From contig JAJVDF010000209.1 in assembly GCA_022410635.1 (NCBI GenBank), forward strand, positions 1,769,470-1,833,469: 64,000 nt of DNA, read 5' to 3'. The position numbers were made by a program, and so were the translations under genes. Of this stretch, positions 43,661-55,628 are shown piece by piece. The notes beneath the pieces are model-generated. The model was not told the origin of the DNA. It saw only the letters and a program-made list of their open reading frames with translations, and ran no database searches. Each line of letters opens with the position of its first letter. The stretch's first letter is position 1. The DNA comes from Tretioscincus oriximinensis. Its lineage: Eukaryota; Chordata; Lepidosauria; Squamata; Gymnophthalmidae.

Positions 43661-45089
43661 TCAGCCAAAGGACCAGTTAAAGAGTTGTGTCTTCAAGAGT
43701 TTCCTAAAATGCATACATAGATGGTAATTGATGCACCTCAAGGGGTGGTTGTTCCATAGTCTGGGAGATGCCACAGTCAGGAGGGCCTCCTCTGCAGATC
43801 TTAAGGCATGGACATGTTGGTATAGGAGAAGGTATTCCTGTAGATATTTTGGGCCCATGTTACTTTGGGCCTTATAGGTAGAGTTAATACCTTAAATTGG
43901 GCTTGGTAGCAAATTGGCAGCCAGCGCAGCTCTTTCAAAACTGGTGTGTCTGATCAGTAATTCAGACTAGCAGTCCAGCTACTATATATAGAATGCATTA
44001 TAATAGTACAGTCTGGAAGTTACCAGAGCATGGATTACTGTGGTCGGACCTATTGAGAAGTGGCCATAACTGTTGAACCAGATGTAGTTGCAAATAAACA
44101 CTCTTGGCCACCACCTTCACCTGATTTTCAAGTGTCAGGGCAGGATTCAGGAGCACCACCAGATTTTGCAGCCATCCTGTATATATTCAACCCCATTGAG
44201 GACAGGATGCCTCCCCACTTCATGTACTCAGGACCCTGTGACACAAAGCATCTCTATCTTGTCTGGATTCAACCTCAATTTGTTGTCCCCCATCCAGCCC
44301 ATTACTACCTCCAGGCATCTGTCAAGCACTTCAACCATCTCTCCTGATTCATATTATGTCAAAGAGACAGAATGTTAGACAGTAGGTTGGTTATGTTTCT
44401 AATTAGTATATTCATTTGGGTTTTTATTAAACCGCTTTGAGATCTTCAGGTATAGTAAGGTATAGAAATGTAAAATATTAAATATATGTATAGAACTATC
44501 TGTCATCTGCATATTGATGGTACTTCACTCCAGATCTCCTGATAACCACTCCCAGAAGCTTCATATAGATGTTAAACAGCATGGGAGAGAGGATTGACTG
44601 CTGAGGAAGCCCACAAGTGTCCTTCCAGGGTGTCGAGCAAGAATTTCCAACTGACATTCTCTAGGAAAGGCCTTGGAGATAGGAGCGGAACCACTGCAAT
44701 GCTGTGCTGCCAACTCCTAAATCCCTTGGTCTTTCCAGGAGGATACCATTGTCAATGGTATTAAAAGCTGCTGAGAGGTCCAGGAGAACCAAAAGGGTTG
44801 GACTGACAAGGTTCCTCTCCCAGANAGGGTTATCAACCAGGGAAACCAAGNTGGTTTCCATGCCATGATNAGGCCTGAAGTCAGATTGAAATGGGTCTAG
44901 ATAATTAGTTTCTTCCAAGCATGCCTGCAGTAGAACAGCCATGGCCCTTTCCAGTACTTTGCCCACGAAGGTAATGTTGACCACCAGATGATAGTTATTT
45001 AACTCTTCCAGGTTGAGGGAAAGATTCTTGAGGAAAGTTGCCTCTTTAGGAGCTAACTGGACCACTGTATCCCTCAAAGATCTATTCAC
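43661..45089 (-). pseudogene. L2 ORF2 remnant (reverse transcriptase)
   Basis: Minus-strand RT blocks: LNNYHLV.N (45000 region), [45 protein letters not shown] (the catalytic Asp block, AFDT.DH in intact copies) and [17 protein letters not shown]. Further along are LRLNPDKIEML (about 44280), LVTSRLYYYNAF (about 44010) and SPRLWNNHPL with KLLKTQLFNWSFG near the end. Stops and frameshifts separate these pieces, and the N-terminal endonuclease is absent. Plus-strand frames at 44060-44378 are its antisense shadow. Confidence 0.85.
44385..44485 (+). mobile_element. L2-type tail fragment inside the opposite-strand L2
   Basis: AAACCGCTTTGAGATCTTCA, GGTATAGTAAGGTATAGAAA, TGTAAAATATT is a plus-oriented L2-type 3' tail interrupting the minus-oriented L2 between its RT and C-terminal parts. 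Confidence 0.6.
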
Positions 45090-45110
45090 TATTATCTGTG
45101 CTTAGACCTT

Positions 45111-45138
45111 CAAATGTGCCCTGTATGTATGTGTGTGT

Positions 45139-45173
<35 letters not shown>

Positions 45174-45205
45174 TGCATGTATGTGTGTGTATGTGTGTAT
45201 CTGTC
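45111..45205. repeat. GA/TG microsatellite
   Basis: TGTATGTGTGTG, then AGAGAGAGAGAGA with one AAAG interruption, then TGTATGTGTGTGTATG. Confidence 0.92.
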
Positions 45206-46655
45206 TATAAACATACCACATTTTCTAAACCTTTCTGCACCCTTTGGCTAACATGAAAATAACATTTTTCAGATCTTCTATTAATGTTTGGGATGGATAG
45301 GAGTCTATGGGGGCAAATCCCAGCCTATTCTCAGGAAAACCTTTGTGTGTCCACACCCTTATGGCTATCCTGCCAGTTTTCGAAATCTGGAAGCAATATC
45401 TATATATCCATTATAGTAACCACTGACACAAATGACCTTTGTTAATTTGTCAAAGATTTCCTTAAAATCATCCTAACTGATGGCCTTCACTATCCTGTAG
45501 GTTGTGATAACACATTCTGCAGATGATCCTCGCAGTAAAGAATAATTATCCTTGCTAATCTGACCACTTCTTACCATCAGTTTCTGTCAACCTTTCCCAC
45601 AGTATTCATGGTTTAATAAACATTCAGATCCTCTCCTAAATGCTGTCTTTCAAAGCTGAATAGGCTTGGATATTGCAATCTGATCTCATAAGAGAGAATT
45701 TTCCTGCTTGCTCTTTTTGGCTCTTTTGTAGTTTTTTTTTGCTATTTCCCCTCCCACTGGGCAGTTTACTAAAGGTTATGTTGCCCACATTCTAATGAAA
45801 GTTAGGGTTCTTTTGTATAAATTTGGCACATCTCTAATGAAAAAGGAAGTAGGCATGTCTGGTCGATTACAGTTCCAGATTTAGGGAAAGATAGGGTCAA
45901 CGCATGTAATAATGTCAGCATCTGTGCCTATTAGAAAAGTGGTACCGGTAATAGGCATAACTAGAACAAGAGAANGCAGGCACTGAAAAGCACTTCCTGA
46001 AATTCTAGCTGCACAATGATTATTCTATGCACCTGCTGAACTGCAAAGTTATTTTTACAAGTCAAGCAGGTACAGCAAGTCCTTAAAAGCATCCAAGTTC
46101 CTTGAACAGTGGCATAACTAACACGACAGCTTTTGCCAGTGCAAAGACCATAGGTTGACATGCAAGAGGGTGTTCTGTCCTTTTCCCATCCTTCAACTCA
46201 GACTTGGGTCATGCTTGCAAAACTCTCTAAAGAAACCAAATATTTGTGGCATGTTTCCAGGTTCTCAGTTGAACTTCATTGGGNATAAAACAAATTTATC
46301 CTTTTTTTAAGCAGTGGAACCTCAGCTGTGGCAATATAGAGATAGGACTGCTTGTAAAAACATAACAAAGGTTTTGTGAAATATTCACCAGTTTACAAGG
46401 CCAAGAGTTTTGTGGGAAAGACAAAATATTTTTTCATCTTTATTCACAATCCAGTTTTTTCTTGCCTAACCGATGCATCTCTACTGATACTTACTACATT
46501 TCCCCCCCCTTTCTCCAAGTTAAGAGTTCTTGGCCTTTTCTGCAATGGGACCTATATTGTTCAAGTATAGACTGGGCAGCTCCACCCATTTCTTACATCC
46601 AAGGAAAACAAACAACAATGAAAGAAAAGGGAAAGTATTTTTTTCACCCNGAGGG
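45206..46655. other. Unassigned
   Basis: 1.45 kb without a named feature. Short frames at 45961-46161 and 46376-46724 lack domain support. Confidence 0.4.
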
Positions 46656-46659
46656 TCAT

Positions 46660-46824
46660 TATTTATTTATTTATACTTATACCCCGCCCTATACCTGAAG
46701 GTCTCAGGGCGGCAAAAACAGTAAAACATCACTACAAAAATTAAAAAAGTATAAAACAATATTAAAAGTAGGGATAGAGATGGCATTTCTTCAGCCAAAG
46801 GCCAGGCAAAAGAGGTGCGTCTTC
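46660..46824 (-). mobile_element. L2 LINE 3' end
   Basis: The minus strand ends GCCGCCCTGAGACCTTCAGG, TATAGGGCGGGGTATAAGTA, TAAATAAATAA. Upstream is CTTGAAGACGCACCTCTTTT, GCCTGGCCTTTGGCTGAAG. Confidence 0.8.
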
Positions 46825-47096
46825 AAGGACCTTCCAGACGAGGTGGTGGTAGCTAGCAGTCTGGATAGCTTCAAAGCAAAGTTAGGCAACTTCATGGAAG
46901 CCAAGGATATAAATAGCTACTAGGATGGATTTCTTGATACTGCCTTGGAGATGGAGCAACAGGAGTGTTAAGAACAGATAAGGACTTTGCATTTTTCTGC
47001 TTCAGACTGCCCAGTGGGCCACTGCATGAGACAGTGTGCAGGATTAGATGGACTTTGGCCCCATTCAGCAGATCTCCGCTTATGTTCTTATGACTA
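46825..47096 (+). mobile_element. CR1 LINE 3' end
   Basis: Begins inside the ORF2 C-terminus (DEVVVASSLDSFKAKLGNFM, then EAKDINSY and a stop near 46921), followed by the 3' UTR (GATGGAGCAACAG, GGATTAGATGGACTTTGGCC). Ends with the CR1 terminal octamer motif, TTATGTTCTTATGA (47083-47096). Confidence 0.85.
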
Positions 47097-47438
47097 TTGC
47101 ACAACATAATCTTCAATAATGTTTTTTTAAAAAACTGCATGCTGGTGCGTACCAAAGATTCCCTCTCTTCTTCCTATATGTTACATGGAGTGTAGACTGA
47201 ACTAAGGAGTCAAAACAGTCATCTGGTCCAACACAGTGTTACAGCGATCTTTATAAAAAGATTTATAAAGGTAAGTCAGGCCATAGGGGTAAGCAAATAT
47301 GACACATACCACTGTGTTCTGGTTTAGTGGAAGTGTACCAAAGTAACCCTGAGTCTAGGAACATTTGTTCCTGGCTGTCAGAAATGTTGGAGGAAGAATA
47401 TAAAGTTCATGCAGGTTTTAGTGCAGTTGGCATTGTCA
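47097..47438. other. Unassigned
   Basis: No confident feature. CATCTGGTCCAACACAGTGT at 47220 resembles a worn CR1 3' UTR word. Confidence 0.35.
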
Positions 47439-47444
47439 GAATAT

Positions 47445-47995
47445 AAGAGGAGCCCTGCTGAATCAGGCTGGAGCCCATCTAGTCCAGCATTCTATTCCAC
47501 AAAGAGGCCCACCAGTTGCACCTGGACAGTCTGGAACAGAAGAAGGCAAAATCTTCAACTGTTCTCAACACCCTGCAAATTGCATTCTAGGAATACTGCC
47601 TGTTGCTCCATTTCGGAGGCAGTATCAAGACATTCATCCTAGTAGCTGTTTATACCCTTGGCTTCCATGAACTTGTCTAATCCTGTCTTAAACCCATCCA
47701 GGCTGCTAGCTGCTACCACCTCCTCTGGAAGTAAATTCAATACGCCGAAAAAATAATTTCCTTTGTCTGTCCTCACTCTTCTGCTCCTCAGTTTCAAAGA
47801 ATGCCCTCTGGTCCTAGTGTTGTGTGATATAGAAAATAGTTTTTCTCTATTCACCTTAACCATCCCATGCATAATTTTATACACTGCAATCAGATCTCCT
47901 GTCAATCGCTACCTTTCGAGGTTGAAGCGGCCCAGACGCAGCTGGATTTCATATGGGAGGTGCTCCAGTACCTCCCTTATGAAAGGGTTGTTCCA
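47445..47995 (-). mobile_element. CR1 LINE 3' part
   Basis: The minus strand carries the ORF2 C-terminus: LE.....A (upstream), MTGDLIAVYKIMHGMVKVN, SHNTRTRGHSLKLRSRR, KGNYFFGVLNLLPEEVV, AASSLDGFKTGLDKFMEAKG. The 3' UTR then runs to GATGGGCTCCAGCCTGATTC, AGCAGGGCTCCTCTT near 47448. One frameshift separates the RT-terminal blocks. About 550 bp, 5'-truncated. Confidence 0.85.
47639..47905 (-). pseudogene. CR1 ORF2 C-terminal fragment
   Basis: An open frame of 88 codons matching the last part of CR1 ORF2: GDLIAVYKIMHG, NTRTRGHSLKLR, NLLPEEVVAASSLDGFK and FMEAKGINSY, the usual CR1 ending. It lies downstream of the catalytic RT core, so has no activity alone. Confidence 0.82.
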
Positions 47996-48950
47996 GTACA
48001 CATGGACCCATACAGCTGGTAGACTGCACCAGGTAGAACAGACCAGCCGACCTCAAGGTAAGTGTATAAATAACCCAAAAATATTACATTGAAAGAAAGA
48101 TAACAAAACTCTGGGACTGCATCCACCTCACAGTCTTTCATCCAATTTCTGGAACAAATGTTTTGAGTGGAGATGCATAGGTGGAAGCCACAGTAACTAA
48201 ACAGTATGTTACTTTCTGTGGGTCCCATAAAGGGGTGCATCCATTGCTCATGCAACTCTTCCATTTCATCATGAATGCTAGGTAGACAGAGTGTAGTGGC
48301 TTCCTCAGGCAAGAAACTTAAACTGCTCAGAATATGTATTTATAGATACATGCATATGCCATTGAGCACTGTGCTGATGGGATTTTCCACTTAAAAAAAT
48401 CTAAAAGAGGCTTTCCAGTACACCAGTTACANTTTCCATTACCAGGATGTGCCTTTCATGAAATTGCAGGTGCAAGGTTCAGGTTCAACACTGAGAAGAA
48501 AAATTGATAGAGATGGAAGATTTCTTTTCCCACTGCCATCAATTCTTAGCCAAAATTTCCATTAAATGAACTTATCAAGTCTCGGTAAACCCAACAAGCC
48601 TGAGCAGAGCAAGTTGCCTTGTATTTCTGCAATTTTACTCACTTGCAACTTGTGAAAACAAAATCTTTTTCTTAATCTTCTGATAATGAAACAAAACAAA
48701 CAAACAAATTAATAAATAAATACTTTTTAATACAGAAACCATGACAATAAAAAACTGCACAAATGCATTTCTTCAAGAATGCAACTTTCAAATTTGTTAT
48801 GTAAGATACAAAACACAAAGAGTGAAATAACTTCTAACGGCCTGTTAATTGCCCATTTTCAATAGAGGTGAAAATTACGTACTTAGCTTGTGAGTGGCAG
48901 TACTTTTCTGTGTCCTANTTGTTTTTGAAGGCCTGCATCTGAATCATATA
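47996..48950. other. Unassigned
   Basis: No recognised feature except AAACAAACAAAC and AAATAAAT runs at 48692-48725. The minus-strand frame 47977-48312 has no known domain. Confidence 0.4.
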
Positions 48951-48956
48951 TTAGCC

Positions 48957-49270
48957 TGTAGGGATGTGCATGAATTGAAATTTAGGGGGTTGGTTCCAAC
49001 CAAACAAAACCAGTCTCAATTTGGTTCAGTTCAAAGTGATTTTTTATATATGCAACCGTATGATTTGTTTTCCAAGTGAACAATCTGTGAAATGTTTTTA
49101 TCTGCTTGACTCTTTAATCCACCCCTTGATTTGGGTTCAGTTTGAATCACAATTTATGAACAGCAGTGTGGTTTGGTTCACATGGGAACCACCTAAACAT
49201 CTCAGTTCCCTGTGAACTGCAAACCAACTGAACCAGTCCAGTTGGCCTGGTATCTGCAACGTTTTTCTCA
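48957..49270. mobile_element. hAT-like MITE of the GGTTCAA-rich type
   Basis: Starts TAGGGATGTGCATGAATTG, a terminus common to amniote hAT elements. It is rich in GGTTCAGTT/AACTGAACC words and resembles 19705-19935. The right end is not clear. Confidence 0.5.
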
Positions 49271-49367
49271 GAGGGTATCCTAAAATTGCAAAATTGCACC
49301 TCAGGATCAATTTATGCATTTGAAAAAAATATAGCTGCACTTCCATTCATCATCAACCTGTTTCAGC

Positions 49368-49620
49368 CCCCAATCTATGGAATAGTCTCCTGCTCGAGGT
49401 GCGTCTGTCATCATCGCATTATTTTAGAAAATCTCTGAAGATGTGCCTCTTCAACCTGGCTTTCGGTTGAAGAAATGCTATTCCCCCCCCCCCTCCCATC
49501 TTCAAATATTGTTTGTTACTATTTTTAAAATATTAATTTTATACTGTTTTTATTATTGGCTGCCCTGAGACCTTTGGGTATGGGGCAGGGTATAAGTATA
49601 AACAAACAAACAGATAAATA
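49368..49620 (+). mobile_element. L2 LINE 3' end
   Basis: Reads CTATGGAATAGTCTCCTGCT, CGAGGTGCGTCTGTCATC, CTTCAACCTGGCTTTCGG (ORF2 C-terminus), then a poly-C run, the 3' UTR, and GGCTGCCCTGAGACCTTTGG, GTATGGGGCAGGGTATAAGT, AAACAAACA. Confidence 0.8.
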
Positions 49621-51005
49621 TTGATGAGAATGAAACTCACTGCTGCTCAAATATTTTGGCCATATAAATGGAGGAGAGGACTTACTGGACTAGCCATCAT
49701 GCTGNGTATGATTGAAGACAAAAGGTCAAGGGAACAGCTGAGGATGAGGTGGAACCATACTTTGTAANGCAGTAGATGACAGCATGGACTGTCCATGGGG
49801 TCATGAACAGAGGACCACAATAGAATGACTAAACAACAATATTGTTGTTTCACATATTTTTTTTAATGATTAAAATGTCATAAGACATGCATTAAACAGC
49901 AAAGACACATTAAGGGGCCCCCTATTTCCATTATTCCCAAAGGAGAAACTGCCCACTTGCCTGGATATTCTGATTAAGGTGTTTTTACTGCAAAATGGAG
50001 ACACAGGAATGAATGTGCTTCTATATATACATAATTTCCCTTAGTGGGCTCCCCCACATTTTAAAGTCTATCCTTANCCCACAAACCTACTTGCCACATT
50101 TATTACACACAAATGACTGTAGCAAATAACATTTCTCTTCCTCCCTGAACAATTTTGAAACTTTTCAGTGTGTTTCTGAGACGAGCTTTTTGGGGGTGAG
50201 ATAGTTTTTCCAGCTCTTCCTATGTCAAATGAAAGAATGTTCCTGGCAGCATTACCTTTCACTAACCCTAACTAATCAGAAAGATAAACAGTATAACTGA
50301 AATGTTGTCAAGAGAAATGTTGTTAAGATTAGATTTTTTTTTATTAAGGCAACTGAAATAGCTGAACCTCTGCAGTTCAAGTTAATGCCTTTCTTTCTGC
50401 TTCTTCCTTTGATATTTCCCTGGACCAGTGCATATGTAGCTGGAAGTGCAGCTTGCACAGGCTATTAAATGAAGTTTCTGTACCCATACATGCAACATTC
50501 TTAAATAGCCACACTGGCTGCCAACCAAGTACTGGAACAGATTCAAGGTTTCATGCTTGGAATCTGAGGCCCTAAGCAACTTGTGGCCACATGACTTGTT
50601 AGAGTGCCTTCTTTGATATAGACCAGTGTGATTGCTAAGACCCAATGGGGAGATTCTGCTACTGGTAACACCATCCAGCGGCAGAGCTTTCTTTGTGTGG
50701 GCACTCCACTCCCTAAATTACTTTCTTTTAAATTGTCATGGTATGTCTACTTTTATACGTTGCAACTGGCTATTGAGAACCTGTTTGTCCAGTCCTCATT
50801 GATTTGGATCAACATTTGATTTATATATTTACTTGGTGGTTTTTTTGTGTGTTTTCATATACTATTCCAATTGCTTTTAACTGTGTTTGGTTTTTAATAG
50901 TATTTCTTATTAATTTAATTGTAACAATAGTATTGAGCAATACTGAAAAATAACTTTGTTTTTAACTTAGTTTCGAAGGTATTTGTAAACCACTTTGAAA
51001 TTTTT
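49621..51005. other. Unassigned
   Basis: 1.4 kb without a confident feature. At 50670-50830 a frame reading QRQSFLCVGTPLPKLL could be a worn L2 C-terminus, but the tail is missing. Confidence 0.35.
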
Positions 51006-51020
51006 ATTAAGAAAAAGTAG

Positions 51021-51235
51021 CAAGGGACTTGNAGTACCCGGAGACTATCAAGAGAAAGGTAGGCAGCATGAGCTTTCGTCGACATGTCTACTTCTTCAGA
51101 TGCATCAGAAGAAGTACAGTAGACATATCTATGAAAGTTCATGCCACTATTCTAGAAAGCTCTTGTTGGTCTCCAAGTGCTACAAGTCCTTCCTGGACTT
51201 TCTGAACTAAGACTGCTATTTCTCTGAAATAGACT
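51021..51235 (+). mobile_element. Palindromic Penelope-like unit (215 bp) with 15-bp target duplication
   Basis: Arm CAAGGGACTTGNAGTACCCG to TCTACTTCTTCAGATGC (51021-51102) is followed by its inverted copy (AGAAGAAGTACAGTAGACAT to CTACAAGTCCTTCCTGGAC), then the constant end in reverse (GCTATTTCTCTGAAATAG). Flanks: ATTAAGAAAAAGTAG (51006-51020) and ACTAAGAAAAAGCAG (51236-51250), 13 of 15 identical. Same plan as 35228-35445, in the other orientation. Confidence 0.82.
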
Positions 51236-51250
51236 ACTAAGAAAAAGCAG

Positions 51251-51760
51251 TTTAGGAATATGTTGAATACATAAATATTTTGCACATAAGCTTTAGAAAC
51301 AGGTACTAATTGCAGCCTGAAGGCTGTANACATATAGATTTCAGTTGTTTCTGCACTTACCTTAGACCTGATCAAACTTCCTGATCCAATCTTCTTGTCT
51401 CAGAACATGACTGTCTGCATTTGTACATCTGTTTTAGAATCATCACTACACCAGCTCTGAAGTGATTGTTAAGAGCCAGCTGCTGAATTCTCCTGCTGGC
51501 AGGAACCACAAGCAGGACCTATTTCAATGGTACAGCTTGGTCCACCACCAAAATAGATCCCCAATTAATCCAGAACACAGTTCATGTGTTCATCTGCAGC
51601 TGAATTTAGCAATCACCATTTTGGACTACCTATGTGGATAAAAGATACTAGCGGTGTGCATGGTGTTCTTTAAGCTAAACCACCTTGTGGAAGCTCACTA
51701 ATTTATTAGAAGATCTGCACTGCTGGTAAATACAGAACAGTCATTAGTAATGGCCCTCCA
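51251..51760. other. Unassigned
   Basis: No recognised feature. Confidence 0.4.
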
Positions 51761-51763
51761 GCA

Positions 51764-51884
51764 CTTTCCTGCAATAAAGTTGATCAAGACAATTCTTGCT
51801 ATTTTTTTAGAGTAACAGGTCTGGATGCAACCTGTTACTCTAAAAAAATAGCAAGAATTGTCTTCATCAGCTTTATTGCAGGAA
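51764..51884. repeat. Near-perfect long hairpin, 56-bp arms
   Basis: Left arm 51764-51819 (TTTCCTGCAATAAAG ... GAGTAACAGGT) pairs with right arm 51829-51884 (ACCTGTTACTC ... CTTTATTGCAGGAAA) around a 9-nt loop, CTGGATGCA. I count two mismatches in 56. No repeat-family words, no clear target duplication. Confidence 0.93.
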
Positions 51885-51897
51885 ATGGGCTAGTTGT

Positions 51898-51952
51898 CCT
51901 CTTCTTGTTTTCTTTTTCTTCTTTTTCTTTTTCTTCTTTTTCCTTTTCTTCT
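51898..51952. repeat. TTTTTC-rich pyrimidine tract
   Basis: Units of TTTTTCTTC over about 55 bp, immediately downstream of the hairpin. Confidence 0.85.
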
Positions 51953-54488
51953 AATGAGGCTGATGTGAGAGAGGTAGGTCTAACTGCAGTGATTATGGGG
52001 GAAGTCTTATCTGGACATAATAATGCATCCAGATGATGAGAATTGTAATTTTTTTTGGGGGGGTCATATGTATTGCTGCCTACAGCATCTCAGCAATGCC
52101 CACAGTCATAGTTTTCCCTCCTAGGTCTAAAGAACTCTGAACATGTTAGTTTCTCTGTGGCAGGCCAAGCTATCCCAATGGCCTTCTTGGATTATCTGGA
52201 CAGCTGCACAGGAATGATCAGAATACTTCCAGTGGAAACAGTCATTGCAGGAAATAAATTCCTGTTGGTGGGATCATCCACTCAGTCAAAAATCATCCAC
52301 ACTGTATAAAGAGGTTTTTCTTTTAAAGGTTTTCAGAATTCTTAAGTGTTGTGCATAATGCTTTGAGCATAAAAACACTTCCAAATCTGTGCATGTATTC
52401 CAGGCTGACAGAAATGACAATATCGGTTACTTAACACCCCTTAAAGAGAAATACCATTTAAAAAGGGAGCAGTCTGGATACTGTACTAAGCTTTTTAATA
52501 ATCTATAGGAAAATAGAACTAAAGAACCCCAAGAAATATTTAATATATATCGAGATTCTGGGCATGTGTCTAATATTCATATGCCTGCAGCTACAGACAT
52601 GTCAATACAATATACTAAAAGGGGAAGGGGTGGGAGAGGTAAAATAATTGTATTTATTATTATTTGAAACTGTTGCCGCACCCATTTCACACCTGAATTC
52701 CACGCTCGAGGGTGAATTAAGTTACATGTAGGTCGTANTCAGGACTGTTTCATAGGTTGCAGTATCATGTTGTTATTTTTTCTCCCCTCCCTTTTTGATG
52801 GTTTCCATAGCATGATTGCATTTATACAAAGACAAGACAGGAACTTCATACCTCAGGGATTTTTAATTGATTGTAGTTNAACATCTTCAAACCATGTAAA
52901 AGAAAGAAGAGAAATTAGTGGAAACAGCTACTCTTTGATGTTTCTCATAAAAGTTGCCATTAGTTCTTGAAATTAGATACAGAATCATTGTATACTTTAG
53001 CTGCAAAATCATTGGAAAAAGGAAAGACAATGTGAAATTATTTTATATATAACTAAAGAATCCTTTCTCCACNCATTTTCATGCTCCACCTTGAGTAGAG
53101 ATTTTTCATAATCATTTTACTATTATTTATGCACAAGAAAACTTTGGATCTTGATTTGACTTCAGTTACCCTTGTCCAGTTATCATGGCAGAGGACAGTA
53201 TGTGAAGCTATTGTTTACTTTTCTCTTCCAACTGTTACTGGCAGCTCTTGATATCAACTATCAACCAGATCTAATTTTGGTATTTGATATTTTTGAGTGT
53301 GCCATAATTGATCTTCCTTTTGCTTTTGACGGTCCCACTGTAGCCTGCACAATTCCTTTTTCTAAATTTTAACTACCATTCCAGAAGATAGGGCAAAAGT
53401 ATCACAGATTTGTCTACATCATTTCAAATGTTCCTAAGTGCACTAAGTGCGTGTTAATACGGAGCATGAGAGCCCCCCCCCCCCCAATTGCTGAATTATC
53501 ACAGGAAGGAATGCAATTCAAACCAGGAGTTTGATCTGGATTAACAGTAGGTTTTGGCATTGAGGACATATTAGGTTAACTGAAATCAGAGCTTTGAGAA
53601 CCAATTTGTAAGCTGATCTGGACAAATGCTGCTATGAAAGTTTCAGACATGCATTTTTATGGTCTGAATTGGTGTATTTCACTGGTCCAATCTCAAGAGT
53701 AAGTTTATAAAGGTAAATTTATAAAGACCCATTTCCTTTCCATTGAATATTTTGTCAATATACAGTTCTATCTGCATAGTGACAATGGAGTCTGAGAAGA
53801 CACCAGAAGAAAAACTTCAATCACTGCATTCAGAATAGTTCATTAGAGAATGAAAAAAAATACTTTGTATAAAATCATATCTAAGAGTGANTGTGTCTTT
53901 TGATTAGATATGTTCTCATTGCAGAATGTCTTATGTTTCTACAAATGTTAAAACAGTGTTTTGGTCCCTTCCAAAAGCTCNAAAAATAAAGAGCCTTTGT
54001 TGAAATGCCACCATAAAATTTTCATCATCTTTCTTTACCATTCAGGTGGCATTTGGCCATTTGTTCCTTTAATATGCTGTNATTTCTTCACAAGTTCATC
54101 GGCATTGAATCATGTACTGCTTTTCTATGTTAGGCATCCTTTGTAATGAGTAATTTTAAACATGAAAAAGTATCAAGCTGTTCTGGATTTAGCCAACTAA
54201 CATTCATTTTACATGTAGTCCTTTTACTTGAAGTTGTTGATTAGCTACATTTGGAAGCCTCAAAGCAAGAATGTTCATAAAATGTCTTGTTAATAGAGTG
54301 GCGTTTAGAGACAGATAGAATTTAGAGATCAATATCAGAGGTAATAATGTTGCCAACAAATCTTGCAACTACCGACAGAAGCTACCCATGTTAGTGGCCA
54401 ATGTTACATCTCATGATAATGAATTTCAGAGTGACTTTCTTCTACAAACAAATATTCCTTATATCCATCCTGATTTCCCAAAATTTAG
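51953..54488. other. Unassigned, 2.5 kb
   Basis: No exon or named repeat. Contains a 14-base C run at 53472-53485 and scattered ambiguous bases. Confidence 0.45.
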
Positions 54489-54489
54489 C

Positions 54490-54632
54490 ATTTATTTATT
54501 TATTTACATTTCTATACTGCCCATACAAAACATTTGATACTAAAAACCAAATTAATGTATTAAAGCAACACTATCTGAAATTAGGGAAAGGAGGGCAGTT
54601 TTTTTTCAGCCAAAGGCCAGGTTAGGGTTAAG
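54490..54632 (-). mobile_element. L2 LINE 3' end fragment
   Basis: The minus strand reads CCTGGCCTTTGGCTGAAAAA, then ATGGGCAGTATAGAAATGTA, AATAAATAAATAAA; the GAGACCTTCAGG word has been lost by deletion. Confidence 0.7.
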
Positions 54633-55625
54633 TTTAGTCCAATAATTCTATAAGAAGGGATCCNAAGCTGTTTCTTATCCACTGTTTAGAGATAACACTC
54701 AAGATATACATCTTTTTTATTGCCTAGCATTTGCTTCTTTACTAAATATTTCGTGTCTCAGATGAGTGATGAATGCAAATCTCTTTAACATGGCCTTTGA
54801 CTGAGGAAATAATATGCCTTTCCAATATAAGCACTGTTCTTTTTTCTAATTAACTATATTTCTTTGTTTCTATTAATATGCTCTGTCCACATTCAACATA
54901 TTGGNAATCTAGCACAATATACAATGTAATTGTTACTAAGAACCATAGAAATATGCAAATGTTATACATACTTCAATGCTCCTGTTTAACAAGGTATCCA
55001 TTTAAAAGGTGCACTAAATTGAGCTGCTGAAATGAGTCCCTCAAGAACCCCATAGGGGAATGCAGAGATTGGCTCCAAAAGTTTCAAAATCTTTAGGAAC
55101 CACTAGAGGGTTGTAGAAAACAGTCACTCAAATGAACATTGTGCCCAGAATACTTATTGTAAGTACAGTAATCACAGAAAGGACCACAGAGGATCAGGAT
55201 GGAATAAATCCCATAACTAGGCTTTCAAATCAGCACAGCACATTTTTAATTGCTTTCTAATATTAAAGTCTAAGAGCAAATCCCTATGACACTTGCCTCT
55301 ATTTGCCTTAGGGCTTCCAAGGTGCTCTGACGCTNCATTAGCAATCGTATCACATGATAAGCCCCCAAAGCCAATGCTGTGCTTATCTGACGAAAAGGGC
55401 GTGATGCTTCATGATCAGATACTTCACTTAGGGTTCATGNGTAAGCCTAAACCCCAGAAAAAGTTCACTGTCCTCACCCAATCCCAACCCCATGATAACA
55501 TGGCCCCAAATCCACCCCCATTCAAATGGCATCTTCACAAAAAGCATGGACCCCTTTGGCCCAGGTGACAATGTAAATTGTGAATTGTCCACAAAATCCA
55601 TAACATATGGCTACTCTACTTAAAA
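54633..55625. other. Unassigned
   Basis: No recognised feature. The plus frame at 55293-55568 (91 codons, two ambiguous) has no domain I can name. Confidence 0.4.
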
Positions 55626-55628
55626 GCA

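Larger units (their letters stand above)
43518..45110 (-). mobile_element. L2 LINE, 5'-truncated, 1.6 kb
   Basis: The longest L2 copy here. On the minus strand it contains the RT region (45089-44661), the post-RT region, the ORF2 C-terminus (near 43858-43661) and the 3' UTR with tail (GACATCTTTGGGTATGGGG, TGGTATAGAAATGTAAATAA at 43560-43520). A short L2-tail-like fragment in the opposite direction lies inside at about 44380-44485. This copy anchors the L2 assignment of the many tail-only fragments. Confidence 0.85.

Noticed and set aside
44060..44378. Plus-strand frames of about 95 codons
   Set aside because: Antisense to the L2 ORF2 remnant, whose conserved blocks are on the minus strand.
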